The notes beneath the pieces were generated by a model that was given only the letters and a program-made list of their open reading frames with translations, ran no database searches and was not told where the DNA came from. A program made the position numbers and the translations under genes. From NCBI RefSeq assembly GCF_026153295.1, contig NZ_CP110615.1:2666001-2730000 (forward strand): 64,000 nt of DNA. Reading direction: 5' to 3'. Shown here one piece after another: positions 41,588 through 49,843 of the stretch (position 1 is the stretch's first letter; every line of letters starts with the position of its first letter). The DNA comes from Rhodococcus antarcticus. GTDB taxonomy: Bacteria > Actinomycetota > Actinomycetes > Mycobacteriales > Mycobacteriaceae.

Positions 41588-42274
41588 TCAGGGCGCCGTC
41601 TCGCGCAGCACGTACCCCACCCCGCGGACGGTGTGGATGAGCCGGATCTCGCCCTCGGCCTCGGTCTTGCGGCGCAGGTACCCGATGTACACCTCGAGCG
41701 CGTTGCCGGAGGTGGGGAAGTCGTAGCCCCAGACGTCCTCGAGGATGCGGCTGCGGGTCAGCACCCGCCGGGGGTTGGCCAGCAGCATCTCCAGCAGGGA
41801 GAACTCCGTGCGGGTCAGGCTGATGGACCGGTCGTCCCGGGAGACCTCGCGGGTCACCGGGTCCATCCGCAGGCCGGCGAACTCCAGCACGGCCGAGTCG
41901 GGCGAGTCCGCAGGGGTGGCGCGACGCAGCAGCGCGCGCAGCCGGGCCAGCAGCTCCTCCAGCGCGAAGGGCTTGGGCAGGTAGTCGTCCGCGCCCGCGT
42001 CCAGACCCGCCACGCGCTCGGAGACGGTGTCCCGCGCGGTGAGGACCAGGACCGGCAGGTCGTCACCGGCCCCCCGCAGGCGACGGCACACCTCCAGCCC
42101 GTCCACCCTCGGCATCATCACGTCGAGCACGAGGGCGTCGGGCCGCTCCTCGGCGACGGCCGCCAGCGCCTCCACCCCGTCCGCGGCGAGGTCGACGGTG
42201 TACCCGTGGAAGGACAGCGAGCGGCGCAGGGACTCACGGACCGCCCGGTCGTCGTCCACCACGAGGATGCGCAT
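41588..42274 (-). CDS. mprA: OmpR-family response regulator MprA
   Basis: A 228-residue response regulator with receiver domain ('[15 protein letters not shown]', phospho-Asp in '[15 protein letters not shown]', Lys in '[15 protein letters not shown]') and a C-terminal winged helix ('[19 protein letters not shown]', 'GYLRRKTE'). It controls envelope-stress genes, in M. tuberculosis including pepD and its own operon. ATG 42274 has CACACT six bases upstream and no ribosome binding site. A CTGAG direct repeat with 11-bp period lies 23-38 bp upstream, fitting autoregulation. Order mprA-mprB-pepD-moaB2 is that of Rv0981-Rv0984. Confidence 0.94.
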   Translation of the reverse strand: MRILVVDDDRAVRESLRRSLSFHGYTVDLAADGVEALAAVAEERPDALVLDVMMPRVDGLEVCRRLRGAGDDLPVLVLTARDTVSERVAGLDAGADDYLPKPFALEELLARLRALLRRATPADSPDSAVLEFAGLRMDPVTREVSRDDRSISLTRTEFSLLEMLLANPRRVLTRSRILEDVWGYDFPTSGNALEVYIGYLRRKTEAEGEIRLIHTVRGVGYVLRETAP

Positions 42275-42296
42275 GCGACCAGTGTGGACGCGTGGT

Positions 42297-42312
42297 CTGA
42301 GAGGTTCCTGAG
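42297..42312 (-). promoter_or_regulatory. putative MprA box upstream of mprA
   Basis: CTGAG occurs at 42297-42301 and 42308-42312, an 11-bp direct repeat placed 23-38 bp upstream of the mprA start codon. With the same motif before pepD it is a likely binding site for MprA. Confidence 0.5.
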
Positions 42313-42333
42313 CAGGTCCCCCCAGCGACGGGC

Positions 42334-42933
42334 TCAGCGCGCCAGCGGGGCGTTCCAGCCGCGGCGCAGGGCCACCCCCCGCAGCCCTGTCGCCAGCAGC
42401 GCGCCGAACACCGACGCCACCCCGGGCCGCAGCCCGGCGGCCGTGCCCGCCACCACCACGACGGACCCGGCCAGCGCGGCGAGGGCGTAGATCTCCATCC
42501 GCAGCACCGTGGGGATCTCGCGCAGCAGGACGTCCCGCAGCACCCCGCCCCCGATGGCCGTGGTCATGCCGATGATGCAGGCGGCCAGGGCCGAACCCCC
42601 CGCAGCGAGGGCGGTGGTCGCGCCACCGGTGGCGAACAGGCCCATGCCCGCGGCGTCGAGCACCAGCACCGAGCGCCGGAGCCGGGCGACCCCGGGGTTG
42701 AAGCGGAACACCAGCAGCGAGGTGACCAGCGCCGCGGCGAGGTAGCGGCCGTCGGTCAGCGCGGTGGGCGGGGTGATGCCGAGCAGGAGGTCGCGCAGCA
42801 CCCCGCCGCCCAGTGCCGTGGTGGCCCCCAGGACGCAGACACCGAAGATGTCCAGCCGCGCCCGCACCGCGGCCAGCGCGCCCGAGGCGGCGAACGCGGT
42901 GACGCCCACGAGCTCGAGAACCAGGAGCAGCAC
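42334..42933 (-). CDS. trimeric intracellular cation (TRIC/UPF0126) channel protein
   Basis: A 199-residue membrane protein made of two repeats of three helices. Each repeat has the family glycine motif: '[17 protein letters not shown]' and '[20 protein letters not shown]'. Bacterial members of this UPF0126/YadS family form TRIC-type cation channels; YicG/YadS have been linked to glycine uptake. GTG 42933 is preceded at six bases by TAGGGT (leaderless). It is divergent from the S18 gene with a 111-bp gap. The ion or solute carried is not known. Confidence 0.85.
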   Translation of the reverse strand: MLLLVLELVGVTAFAASGALAAVRARLDIFGVCVLGATTALGGGVLRDLLLGITPPTALTDGRYLAAALVTSLLVFRFNPGVARLRRSVLVLDAAGMGLFATGGATTALAAGGSALAACIIGMTTAIGGGVLRDVLLREIPTVLRMEIYALAALAGSVVVVAGTAAGLRPGVASVFGALLATGLRGVALRRGWNAPLAR

Positions 42934-43044
42934 CGGTCAACCCTAGGGCCGGGTGGCCCCGCCGAGGAGCTCCCGGGCGTGGGCGGGAGAGGCCGGTGAG
43001 TGTGGGACGATAGAGATCAGTGCCGTTGACAGGAGGATCGACAG

Positions 43045-43314
43045 ATGGCGAAGCGTGAGCAGCGGGACAGCCGCAGCAGCCGGGACAAGGACCGTCCGGA
43101 GAAGAAGAAGCGGAACATGCTCAAGACCGCGGGGGTGGAGACCGTGGACTGGAAGGACGTGAACCTGCTCCGCTCGTTCCTGTCCGACCGCGGCAAGATC
43201 CGCAGCCGTCGCATCACGGGTCTCACCCCGAAGCAGCAGAGCCAGGTGGCCCAGGCCATCAAGTCCGCTCGCGAGATGGCCCTGCTCCCGTACTCGGGAG
43301 CCGGCAAGCGCTGA
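43045..43314 (+). CDS. rpsR: 30S ribosomal protein S18, cysteine-free paralogue
   Basis: An 89-residue bS18 with the conserved core '[19 protein letters not shown]', '[20 protein letters not shown]' and '[11 protein letters not shown]'. The N-terminal zinc-ligand cysteines found in usual actinobacterial S18 (CxFC type) are absent; the corresponding region is '[12 protein letters not shown]'. This is therefore the C-minus form that replaces the zinc-binding S18 when zinc is scarce, called rpsR2 in mycobacteria, where it sits in a Zur-controlled cluster. Here it stands alone. ATG 43045 follows AGGAGG at eight bases. No AT-rich Zur palindrome is seen upstream. Confidence 0.9.
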   Translation: MAKREQRDSRSSRDKDRPEKKKRNMLKTAGVETVDWKDVNLLRSFLSDRGKIRSRRITGLTPKQQSQVAQAIKSAREMALLPYSGAGKR

Positions 43315-43329
43315 GACGCACCCCGCAGG

Positions 43330-43364
43330 AGAACAGCCCCGGTCCGCTGGACCGGGGCTGTTCT
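43330..43364. terminator. 16-bp stem terminator between rpsR2 and aldehyde dehydrogenase
   Basis: AGAACAGCCCCGGTCC and GGACCGGGGCTGTTCT form a perfect 16-bp stem with a 3-nt loop, 16 bp after the S18 stop and 32 bp before the end of the convergent dehydrogenase gene. It can serve both strands. Confidence 0.9.
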
Positions 43365-43395
43365 GCGCCGTGCGCCGCTCGCGCGGTGGCGGCCG

Positions 43396-44865
43396 TCAGC
43401 TGGTCAGCGCGACGTACTTGACCTCGAGGTACTCGTTGATCCCCTCGTCGCCGCCCTCGCGGCCGAACCCGGAGGCCTTGATCCCTCCGAAGGGGGCCGC
43501 CACGTCGCTCACCACCCCCCGGTTGACGCCGACGATCCCCGCCTCGAGCGCCTCGGCCACGCGGAAGGCCCGGTCGAGGTCGCGGGTGTAGAAGTACGCG
43601 GCCAGGCCGTACTCGGTGGTGTTCGCCGCGTCGATGCCCTCCTGCTCCGTGCTGAACCCGCAGATGGGCGCCACCGGGCCGAACACCTCCTCGACGAGGA
43701 TCCGCGCGTCGGCGGGCACGTCACCGAGCACGGTCGGGGTGAAGAACGTGCCGGTGCGCTCGGGCGCCGAGCCGCCGCAGAGCACGGTGGCGCCCTTGGC
43801 CACGGCGTCGTCCACCAGCTCCTGGCAGGTGTCCACCTGCGCCTGGTTGATGAGCGGGCCGACGTCGGTGCCGTCCTCGGAGCCCCGGCCCAGCGACAGC
43901 GCCGTCATCCGCTCGGTGAGCTTGCGGGTGAACTCCTCGCGCACGCCCTCCTGCACGTGGAAGCGGTTGGCCGCGGTGCACGCCTCGCCGCCGTTGCGCA
44001 TCTTCGCGAGCATCGCGCCCTCCACGGCCGCGTCGACGTCAGCGTCGTCGAACACCACGAACGGCGCGTTGCCGCCAAGCTCCATCGAGGTGCGCAGCAG
44101 GCGCTGCGCGGACTTCGCCACCAGCTTCTGGCCCACCCCGGTCGAGCCGGTGAAGGTGAGCTTGCGCAGCCGGGGGTCGCTGATGACCGGTTCCGTCACG
44201 TCGTTGGACGAGGACGTGGTGAGCACGCTGAGCACGCCCGCCGGCAGGCCCGCCTCGGCGAAGATCCCGGCCAGGGCGAGCATCGTCAGCGGGGTCTGGC
44301 CGGCCGGCTTGACGATCATCGTGCAGCCGGCGGCGAAGGCCGGGCCGATCTTGCGGGTGCCCATGGCCAGCGGGAAGTTCCACGGGGTGATGGCCAGGCA
44401 GGGGCCCACCGGCTGCTTCATGGTGAGGATGCGCCCGGTGCCACCGGGCGAGGGCGTGAACCGTCCGTTGACGCGGACGGCCTCCTCGGCGAACCAGCGC
44501 AGGAACTCCGAGCCGTAGGTGATCTCGCCCCTGCTCTCGGCCAGCGCCTTGCCCATCTCCAAGGTCATCAGCAGGGCCAGGTCGTCGGCCCGGTCGACCA
44601 CGCGCTGCCAGGCCCCGCGGAGGATCTCCCCGCGCTGCCGGGGTGGGGTCGCGGCCCAGCCGGCCTGCGCACCGGCTGCGGCATCCATGGCCTTGCGGGC
44701 GTCCTCGGGGGTCGCGTCGGCCACCTCGACGAGGGTCTCCCCGGTGGAGGGATCGGTGACGGCGAACGTGCCGCCGCCCGTGGCGTCGACCTGCTCACCC
44801 CCGATCCAGAGCTTGACGGGGACGGACGCGATCACGTCCTGCTCGTGCTGGGTGAGGGTGGACAC
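43396..44865 (-). CDS. succinate-semialdehyde dehydrogenase-type ALDH
   Basis: An NAD(P)-dependent aldehyde dehydrogenase of 489 residues most like GabD (succinate-semialdehyde dehydrogenase). Visible are 'ITPWNFPLAMGTRKIGPA', 'KPAGQTPLTMLAL', the glycine loop 'LTFTGSTGVGQKL', the general base Glu in 'MELGGNAPFVVF', catalytic Cys in 'NGGEACTAANRFHV' and 'EEVFGPVAP'. GTG 44865 follows AAGGAG at six bases. It is convergent with rpsR2 and 130 bp downstream of the VOC gene on the same strand. Substrate assignment within the family is tentative; no GABA transaminase is adjacent. Confidence 0.9.
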   Translation of the reverse strand: MSTLTQHEQDVIASVPVKLWIGGEQVDATGGGTFAVTDPSTGETLVEVADATPEDARKAMDAAAGAQAGWAATPPRQRGEILRGAWQRVVDRADDLALLMTLEMGKALAESRGEITYGSEFLRWFAEEAVRVNGRFTPSPGGTGRILTMKQPVGPCLAITPWNFPLAMGTRKIGPAFAAGCTMIVKPAGQTPLTMLALAGIFAEAGLPAGVLSVLTTSSSNDVTEPVISDPRLRKLTFTGSTGVGQKLVAKSAQRLLRTSMELGGNAPFVVFDDADVDAAVEGAMLAKMRNGGEACTAANRFHVQEGVREEFTRKLTERMTALSLGRGSEDGTDVGPLINQAQVDTCQELVDDAVAKGATVLCGGSAPERTGTFFTPTVLGDVPADARILVEEVFGPVAPICGFSTEQEGIDAANTTEYGLAAYFYTRDLDRAFRVAEALEAGIVGVNRGVVSDVAAPFGGIKASGFGREGGDEGINEYLEVKYVALTS

Positions 44866-44995
44866 TGCGGCTCCTTGTCGACGACGGCGGGTGCGCTCCC
44901 AGCGTGGACCCCGCGAGGGCACCGACGCCAGACGGGCGGCCGCACCCCACCGTCCCGTCCCGTCCGACGCGTCCGCGGACCAGCCTGGGCAGGGC

Positions 44996-45484
44996 TCAGA
45001 GGACCTGGGTGCCGTACATCTCACCGAGCGGGTCCGCGATGAGCTCGAGGCGGGTGCCGTCGGGGTCACGGAGGTACAGGCTGACCTCGCTGTGCTCGAC
45101 GAGCTCCACCCCGGCGTCGAGCAGCTTCGTCCGCAGGTGGCCCCACCGCTGCGGCTCCACGCTGATGGCCACGTGGTGCAGCCCGCCCAGGACCTCTGCG
45201 TACGGACCCACGTCGAGGCCCGGGAAGTCGAAGAACGCGAGGAGGTTGCCGTTGCCGATGTCGAAGAAGAAGTGGGTCGAACCGGGGTAGTCACGGTTCT
45301 CGACCACCTCGGTCAGGGGGAGCTCCAGCAGGCCCTGGTAGAAGCGCACGGTCTGCTCGACGTCGCTGCTGATGAGGGCGGTGTGGTGCAGCCCGCGGGC
45401 GGCGGACGCCGGACGGTCGGCTGCGTCGCGGAGGTAGGTGGTGCGGATCCGTTCGCGGGCCTGCTCGTGCACGTCGGTGGTCAT
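44996..45484 (-). CDS. VOC-superfamily (glyoxalase/dioxygenase-like) protein
   Basis: A 162-residue vicinal-oxygen-chelate protein with two beta-alpha-beta-beta-beta modules. Likely metal ligands are His in 'GLHHTALISSDVEQTVRFY', His in 'GGLHHVAISVEP' and Glu in 'DPDGTRLELIADP'. Members include glyoxalase I, fosfomycin-resistance enzymes and extradiol dioxygenases; this small one cannot be assigned to a reaction. ATG 45484 has AGAGGAAG about six bases upstream. It precedes the aldehyde dehydrogenase and could be cotranscribed with it. Confidence 0.83.
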   Translation of the reverse strand: MTTDVHEQARERIRTTYLRDAADRPASAARGLHHTALISSDVEQTVRFYQGLLELPLTEVVENRDYPGSTHFFFDIGNGNLLAFFDFPGLDVGPYAEVLGGLHHVAISVEPQRWGHLRTKLLDAGVELVEHSEVSLYLRDPDGTRLELIADPLGEMYGTQVL

Positions 45485-45770
45485 GACGGTCTTCCTCTCG
45501 CTGGGGTTCGGGGTCTCGGGGTCCAGCCTGGAGTGCATCTCCCGGACCAGCACCTCGGCGGGCTCGGTGGTGGTGCGCACGAGGACCTCCCTCTGGACGC
45601 AGCCGGGCACCGTGACCCGTACGCGGACGTCGGTGGCCAGCATCGGGACGATCACCGTCACGGGCGCACCGGGAGGCTCGGTCGTCAACGGCACGACCAC
45701 CTTCAGCACTCCCGCGATCACGTCCGGCTCAACGGTGACCTACACCGGGCGCGATGTCGTCAGCGACGGG
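45485..45770 (+). other. 286-bp spacer with beta-rich open frame
   Basis: No firm gene. On the plus strand one frame reads Thr/Ser/Val-rich sequence such as 'GTITVTGAPGGSVVNGTTTF' and 'SGSTVTYTG', resembling fragments of surface or exported beta-sandwich proteins, but it has no start of its own and runs into the antisense of both flanking genes. On the minus strand the VOC frame stays open upstream to an ATG at 45721 without a ribosome binding site. A decayed gene fragment is possible. Confidence 0.3.
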
Positions 45771-46385
45771 TCAGGACTCGGTGGCGAGGCGTGCGCCGAA
45801 GGCGAGCAGGACCACCCCGGTGGTGCGGTCCATCCGTCGCCGGGTGCGCTCGTCCGACAGCCAGGTGCTGATCCGTCCGACGAGCAGCAGCACCACCGCG
45901 AAGTACACCGCGGTCTCGACGACGAACACCGCGCCCAGCAGCAGCGACGTGGTGCCCACGGAGTACCCGGCCGGTACGAAACCGGGCAGGAAGGTCACGA
46001 AGAAGACGCCCACCTTGGGGTTCAGCACGTCGGTGGTGAACCCGGCCCCGAACCCGGAGCCGGGAAGGCCCCGGCGGGTGGGACGGTCCTCCGGCACCGG
46101 TGCACCCCGGGTGCGCAGGCTCTGCACCCCGAGCCAGACCAGGTACACAGCACCGACGATGCGCAGCACGGTGTAGGCCGTCTCGCTGGCCCGCAGCAGC
46201 GCGGAGAGACCGAGTGCTGCCGCCGCGACCCAGACCAGCAGCCCGCACAGCACCCCGGCCGCGGTGAGCCCGGCCCGGGCCCGTCCGTGCCGCACCACCG
46301 CGCGCAGCACCACGAGGCTGTCCGGCCCGGGCAGCAGCACGATGAGAGCCGCGGCCAGCGAGAAGGCGAGCAGGGAGCTGAGCAC
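45771..46385 (-). CDS. LysE/RhtB-family amino-acid exporter
   Basis: A 204-residue inner-membrane protein with about six hydrophobic helices and the family opening 'LLAFSLAAALIVLLPGPDSL' and 'GLLVWVAAAALGLSALL', 'RIVGAVYLVWLGVQSLR' and 'GFTTDVLNPKVGVFFVTFLP', which are diagnostic of LysE/RhtB translocators that export basic or small neutral amino acids. GTG 46385 has CAGGAT six bases upstream and no ribosome binding site. It lies 21 bp downstream of oleD on the same strand, but its own promoter-like box suggests separate expression. The exported compound is unknown. Confidence 0.9.
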   Translation of the reverse strand: MLSSLLAFSLAAALIVLLPGPDSLVVLRAVVRHGRARAGLTAAGVLCGLLVWVAAAALGLSALLRASETAYTVLRIVGAVYLVWLGVQSLRTRGAPVPEDRPTRRGLPGSGFGAGFTTDVLNPKVGVFFVTFLPGFVPAGYSVGTTSLLLGAVFVVETAVYFAVVLLLVGRISTWLSDERTRRRMDRTTGVVLLAFGARLATES

Positions 46386-46406
46386 GGGCCCATCCTGCTG
46401 GACGGG

Positions 46407-47366
46407 TCAAGGGGCGTGGTGCCGGGCCAGCGCCGCGAAGCCCTCGTCCAGGCTGACCCGCGGCGTCCAGCCCAGCGCGGTGCGCGTGCGCCGCTGGTCG
46501 AACCAGTGCGCGGTGGCCAGCTGCTCGGCCAGGAACCGGGTCAGCGGCGGGGTGTCGCGCCGGTCGAGCACCGACCAGACGCCCTCGACCACGGCCCCGG
46601 CGACCAGCGCCAGCCGCAGCGGCACGTGCCGGGTGGGAGCGGGCACCCCGGCCGCCTCGCACAGCCGGCGCAGCACCTCCCCCACGGGCCGTGGCTCGCC
46701 GTTGCTGACCACGAGCGCCTCACCGTGCACGTCCGCGTCCACGGCGGCCACCAGCGCGTCCACGGCGTTGTCCACGTAGGTGGTGTCGATGAGGGCCGCC
46801 CCGGTGGCGATGACGGGCAGCCGCCCGGTCCGCGCGCGCTCGATGATCCGGCCGACGAGCTGGGTGTCGCCGGGACCCCAGACCAGGTGCGGCCGGACGC
46901 TGACCACGGCCAGGTCGGGGGAGTCCGCGGCCAGGGCCACCCGCTCGGCCAGCGCCTTGGACCGTGCGTAGGAGCCCCGGGCGCGCTCCGGGTCCGCCGG
47001 GCCCGCGCCCTCGCCGACCAACGAGCGCCCGGCGTGCGCCACCGAGGGCGAGCTGACGTTGACCAGGCGCCGCACCGTCGCGCCCCGGGCGGCCTCGACC
47101 ACCACCCGGGTGCCGTCCACGTTGGCGCGGGCGTACTCCGTCCACGGGCCCACCACGTCGACCTTGGCGGCCAGGTGCACCACGGCCTCGCACCCGGCGA
47201 CGGCCCGGGCCACCACCGGCGCGTCGGCCACGTCGCCGAGCACCTGGCGGGTGTCCACGGTGGACGGTCGTCGCTGCAGCACGGTCACGTCGTCGCCGCG
47301 CTCCAGCAAGGCCTGCGCCACCCCGCGCCCGAGCATCCCGGACGCGCCGGTGACGAGGACCTTCAC
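46407..47366 (-). CDS. oleD: OleD, NADPH-dependent 2-alkyl-3-ketoalkanoate reductase
   Basis: An extended short-chain dehydrogenase of 319 residues: Rossmann motif 'VLVTGASGMLGRG', catalytic YxxxK in 'GSYARSKALAE', 'VVSVRPHLVWGPGD' and 'YVDNAVDALV'. In long-chain olefin synthesis OleD reduces the 2-alkyl-3-ketoacid made by OleA to the 3-hydroxy acid used by OleC. The GTG at 47366 overlaps the oleBC stop by four bases (GTGA). On sequence alone it could be a 3-beta-hydroxysteroid dehydrogenase-like reductase; the oleA-oleBC context decides the call. Confidence 0.85.
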   Translation of the reverse strand: MKVLVTGASGMLGRGVAQALLERGDDVTVLQRRPSTVDTRQVLGDVADAPVVARAVAGCEAVVHLAAKVDVVGPWTEYARANVDGTRVVVEAARGATVRRLVNVSSPSVAHAGRSLVGEGAGPADPERARGSYARSKALAERVALAADSPDLAVVSVRPHLVWGPGDTQLVGRIIERARTGRLPVIATGAALIDTTYVDNAVDALVAAVDADVHGEALVVSNGEPRPVGEVLRRLCEAAGVPAPTRHVPLRLALVAGAVVEGVWSVLDRRDTPPLTRFLAEQLATAHWFDQRRTRTALGWTPRVSLDEGFAALARHHAP

Positions 47367-49843
47367 GCGCGGCCGCCGGCCAGCACTCCCGACGCCCACT
47401 GCGCCACGGCCACCCGGTCCACCTTGGAGTTGTGCCGGATGTCCACGGGCAGGTCCTTGCGGACGAGCACCGCGGACACCGGCACGCCGGCCACCCCGCG
47501 GACGGCCTCGGTCAGCGCGGCCGAGGCCAGCACCTCCCCGGTGCCGGTCACCACGACCACCACCTGCTGGGTGCCCACCGGACCGACGCCCACCACCGCG
47601 GCCGACGAGCCGAGGGTCTCCACCCGCTGCTCGACGCCCACCGGGGTGACCACGCCGTCGACGGTGGTCAGCACGTGCACGGTGCGGCCCTGCACCCACA
47701 GCCGGCCGTCCTCGTCGAGGTGCCCGACGTCGCCGGTGCGGTGCCAGCCGGGGTTGCGCGAGGCCGCCCGCTCGGTCATCCACAGCGCGTCGTAGCGGTC
47801 CTTGACGTGCTCGGCGCGCACGCAGATCTCGCCGGTCACGCCCGCGTCGGTGGTGAGCTCCCCGTCGGCCAGGCCCAGCGGGGACAGCGGGCTCAGGGCC
47901 ACCTCGACCCCGGGCAGGGGCCGTCCCACGCACACGCCCTCGCCGGCGCCCGCGGCCTCGATCTCCGCGAGCGTCACGTCGGTGACCGGCAGGACCTCGG
48001 TCATCCCGTACGGGGTGTGCATCGAGGCCATCGGCATGGTCGCGGCCAGCTCGCGCAGCAGTGCGGCCGGCACCGGGGCGCCCGCGGACATCAGCAGCCG
48101 CACCGTGCCGAGCGCCCCGAGGCCGGCCGCGTCCAGACCGTCCACCGTGGACAGCACGTTGCGCAGCGCGGCGGGTGAGGCGAAGACGACGGTGGCGTCC
48201 ACGGCGGCCGCGGCATCGGCCAGCGCAGCCGCGGTGAGCGTCCCGGGCCTGGTCACGTCCACGTCCGGCACCGCGGAGGCGATCCCCAGCGCGGGGCCGA
48301 AGATGGCGAACGGGGCGAAGGCCGCGACGAAGCGGTCGCCGCTGGTCAGGCCGTAGGTCGAGCGGACCAGCTCCACCTGGGCGCGGGCCTGGCGGTGCCG
48401 GTAGAGCACGCCCTTGGCCGGTCCGGTGGCACCGGAGGTGAACAGCACCGCTGCCTCCATGTCGGCGCTCACCTCGGGCAGCGGACCCTTCGGCCCGGCC
48501 ATCAGCGTGCCGAAGCTGCGCACCGGGAACCGGGTGCCCGGCACGCGCATGGCCTTGGCCGCCACGATCCCCTGGGTCGCCCCGATGACGTGGTCGACCC
48601 GCGCCGAGCGCAGCGCCCCGCCCATCCCGCGCAGGCCCAGGCCCTTGTCGGCCACGACGATGACGCCACCGGCCCGCCACACCGCGTACACGGCGACGGT
48701 GAGGTCGATCGACGGCGGGACGAGCAGCGCCACCCGGTCACCCGGCTGCACTCCCCCGGCCACGAGCGCGCCGGCGAGGTCGGTGACCTTGCCGTGCAGC
48801 TGCGCCCAGCTGATCGACGCTCCCCCCACCTCGACCACCGCGGGGGTGTCGTCGTGGCTGTGGGCGTCGAGCTGGGCCCAGAGCTGGGGACGGTCCTGGG
48901 TGGCCGCCACCTCGCGCGCGGGCTCGTCCAGCGAGGCGACGAAGTCCACCACGGCCTCGGCGTACTCGGGGGCGTCCTCGGGCAGCAGGTGCGACGCACG
49001 GGGGTAGCGGTGGGTGCGGGCCTGCGGCAGCCGGTCCCGGATGTCGCGCAGGTGCTCCTCGAGGAACACCGGGTCCCGCGGGCCCCACAGCAGCAGGGCG
49101 GGCACGTCCAGGGTGCGCATGCCCTCGTTGAGCTCGTCCAGGGCCGGGCGGGAGGGGTGGCCGGCGGCGAAGGGGATGTCGGCGACGAAACCGCCGACGG
49201 CTGCACGCCGGGCCGGGGTGCCGTAGGGCTCGGCGAACGCGTCGCGGACCTCCTTGTCCAGCAGCGGCCAGGTCAGGCTGGTGGTGCCGCGGACGAAGGT
49301 CGGGGTCCGCACGCAGGCGTTCTCGCCGATGAGCGGCACGTGCGCGGCCCGGATGAGCACCGGGCCCTTGCCGGTGGGCGGCTGGCTCACCGCGGTGTTG
49401 GTGAGCACGATGCCGCGGAGCTGGTCGCGGTGCCGGTGCGCCCAGCCCATCGAGAGGATGCCGCCCCAGTCGTGCGCCACGGTGACGACCGGCCCCGTGA
49501 CGCCCAGGGCGTCGGTGAGCCGTCCGAGGTCATCGACCCGCTGCGCGAGGGTGCGGGCGGAGTCGAGCCGCTCGCTGTGGCCCATGCCGAGGTGGTCCGG
49601 CGCCACCACGCGCCAGCCTGCCGGGGCCGCGGCGAGCAACCCGCGCCACAGGTAGCTCCAGGTCGGGTTGCCGTGCACGCACAGCAGCGTCCCGACCGGG
49701 TCGGTGACACCGTTGTCGAGGACGTGGAAGGTGCGCTCGACACCGTCGGCGTCGGTGACGGGGACCAGCCGGGACCACGCCGGGTCGAGCCCGGGCAGTC
49801 CCGCGGGGGGCAGGTCGGCCGGGGCGGCGGTGTAGGTGATCAC
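47363..49843 (-). CDS. oleBC: OleBC fusion: beta-lactone decarboxylase / beta-lactone synthetase
   Basis: An 826-residue two-enzyme protein. Residues 1-300 are an alpha/beta-hydrolase of the haloalkane-dehalogenase type: oxyanion region 'CVHGNPTWSYLW', nucleophile Asp125 in 'VAHDWGG', acid Asp257 in 'LLWGPRDPVF' and His285 in 'RASHLLPED'. This is OleB, which releases CO2 from a beta-lactone to give a cis-alkene. Residues 310-826 are an AMP-forming synthetase with P-loop 'VLFTSGATGPAKGVLYRH' (about 467-484), 'YGMTEVLPVTDV' and 'HRTGDVGHLD': OleC, which closes the beta-lactone from the 3-hydroxy acid. GTG 49843 overlaps the oleA stop (GTGA). Fused OleBC is known from other actinobacteria. Confidence 0.9.
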   Translation of the reverse strand: MITYTAAPADLPPAGLPGLDPAWSRLVPVTDADGVERTFHVLDNGVTDPVGTLLCVHGNPTWSYLWRGLLAAAPAGWRVVAPDHLGMGHSERLDSARTLAQRVDDLGRLTDALGVTGPVVTVAHDWGGILSMGWAHRHRDQLRGIVLTNTAVSQPPTGKGPVLIRAAHVPLIGENACVRTPTFVRGTTSLTWPLLDKEVRDAFAEPYGTPARRAAVGGFVADIPFAAGHPSRPALDELNEGMRTLDVPALLLWGPRDPVFLEEHLRDIRDRLPQARTHRYPRASHLLPEDAPEYAEAVVDFVASLDEPAREVAATQDRPQLWAQLDAHSHDDTPAVVEVGGASISWAQLHGKVTDLAGALVAGGVQPGDRVALLVPPSIDLTVAVYAVWRAGGVIVVADKGLGLRGMGGALRSARVDHVIGATQGIVAAKAMRVPGTRFPVRSFGTLMAGPKGPLPEVSADMEAAVLFTSGATGPAKGVLYRHRQARAQVELVRSTYGLTSGDRFVAAFAPFAIFGPALGIASAVPDVDVTRPGTLTAAALADAAAAVDATVVFASPAALRNVLSTVDGLDAAGLGALGTVRLLMSAGAPVPAALLRELAATMPMASMHTPYGMTEVLPVTDVTLAEIEAAGAGEGVCVGRPLPGVEVALSPLSPLGLADGELTTDAGVTGEICVRAEHVKDRYDALWMTERAASRNPGWHRTGDVGHLDEDGRLWVQGRTVHVLTTVDGVVTPVGVEQRVETLGSSAAVVGVGPVGTQQVVVVVTGTGEVLASAALTEAVRGVAGVPVSAVLVRKDLPVDIRHNSKVDRVAVAQWASGVLAGGRA

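Noticed and set aside
38474-42490. A 1,338-codon open frame on the plus strand across pepD-mprB-mprA
   Set aside because: It is entirely antisense to three well-identified genes; long antisense frames arise because stop codons are rare in very GC-rich DNA. No domain is visible in it.
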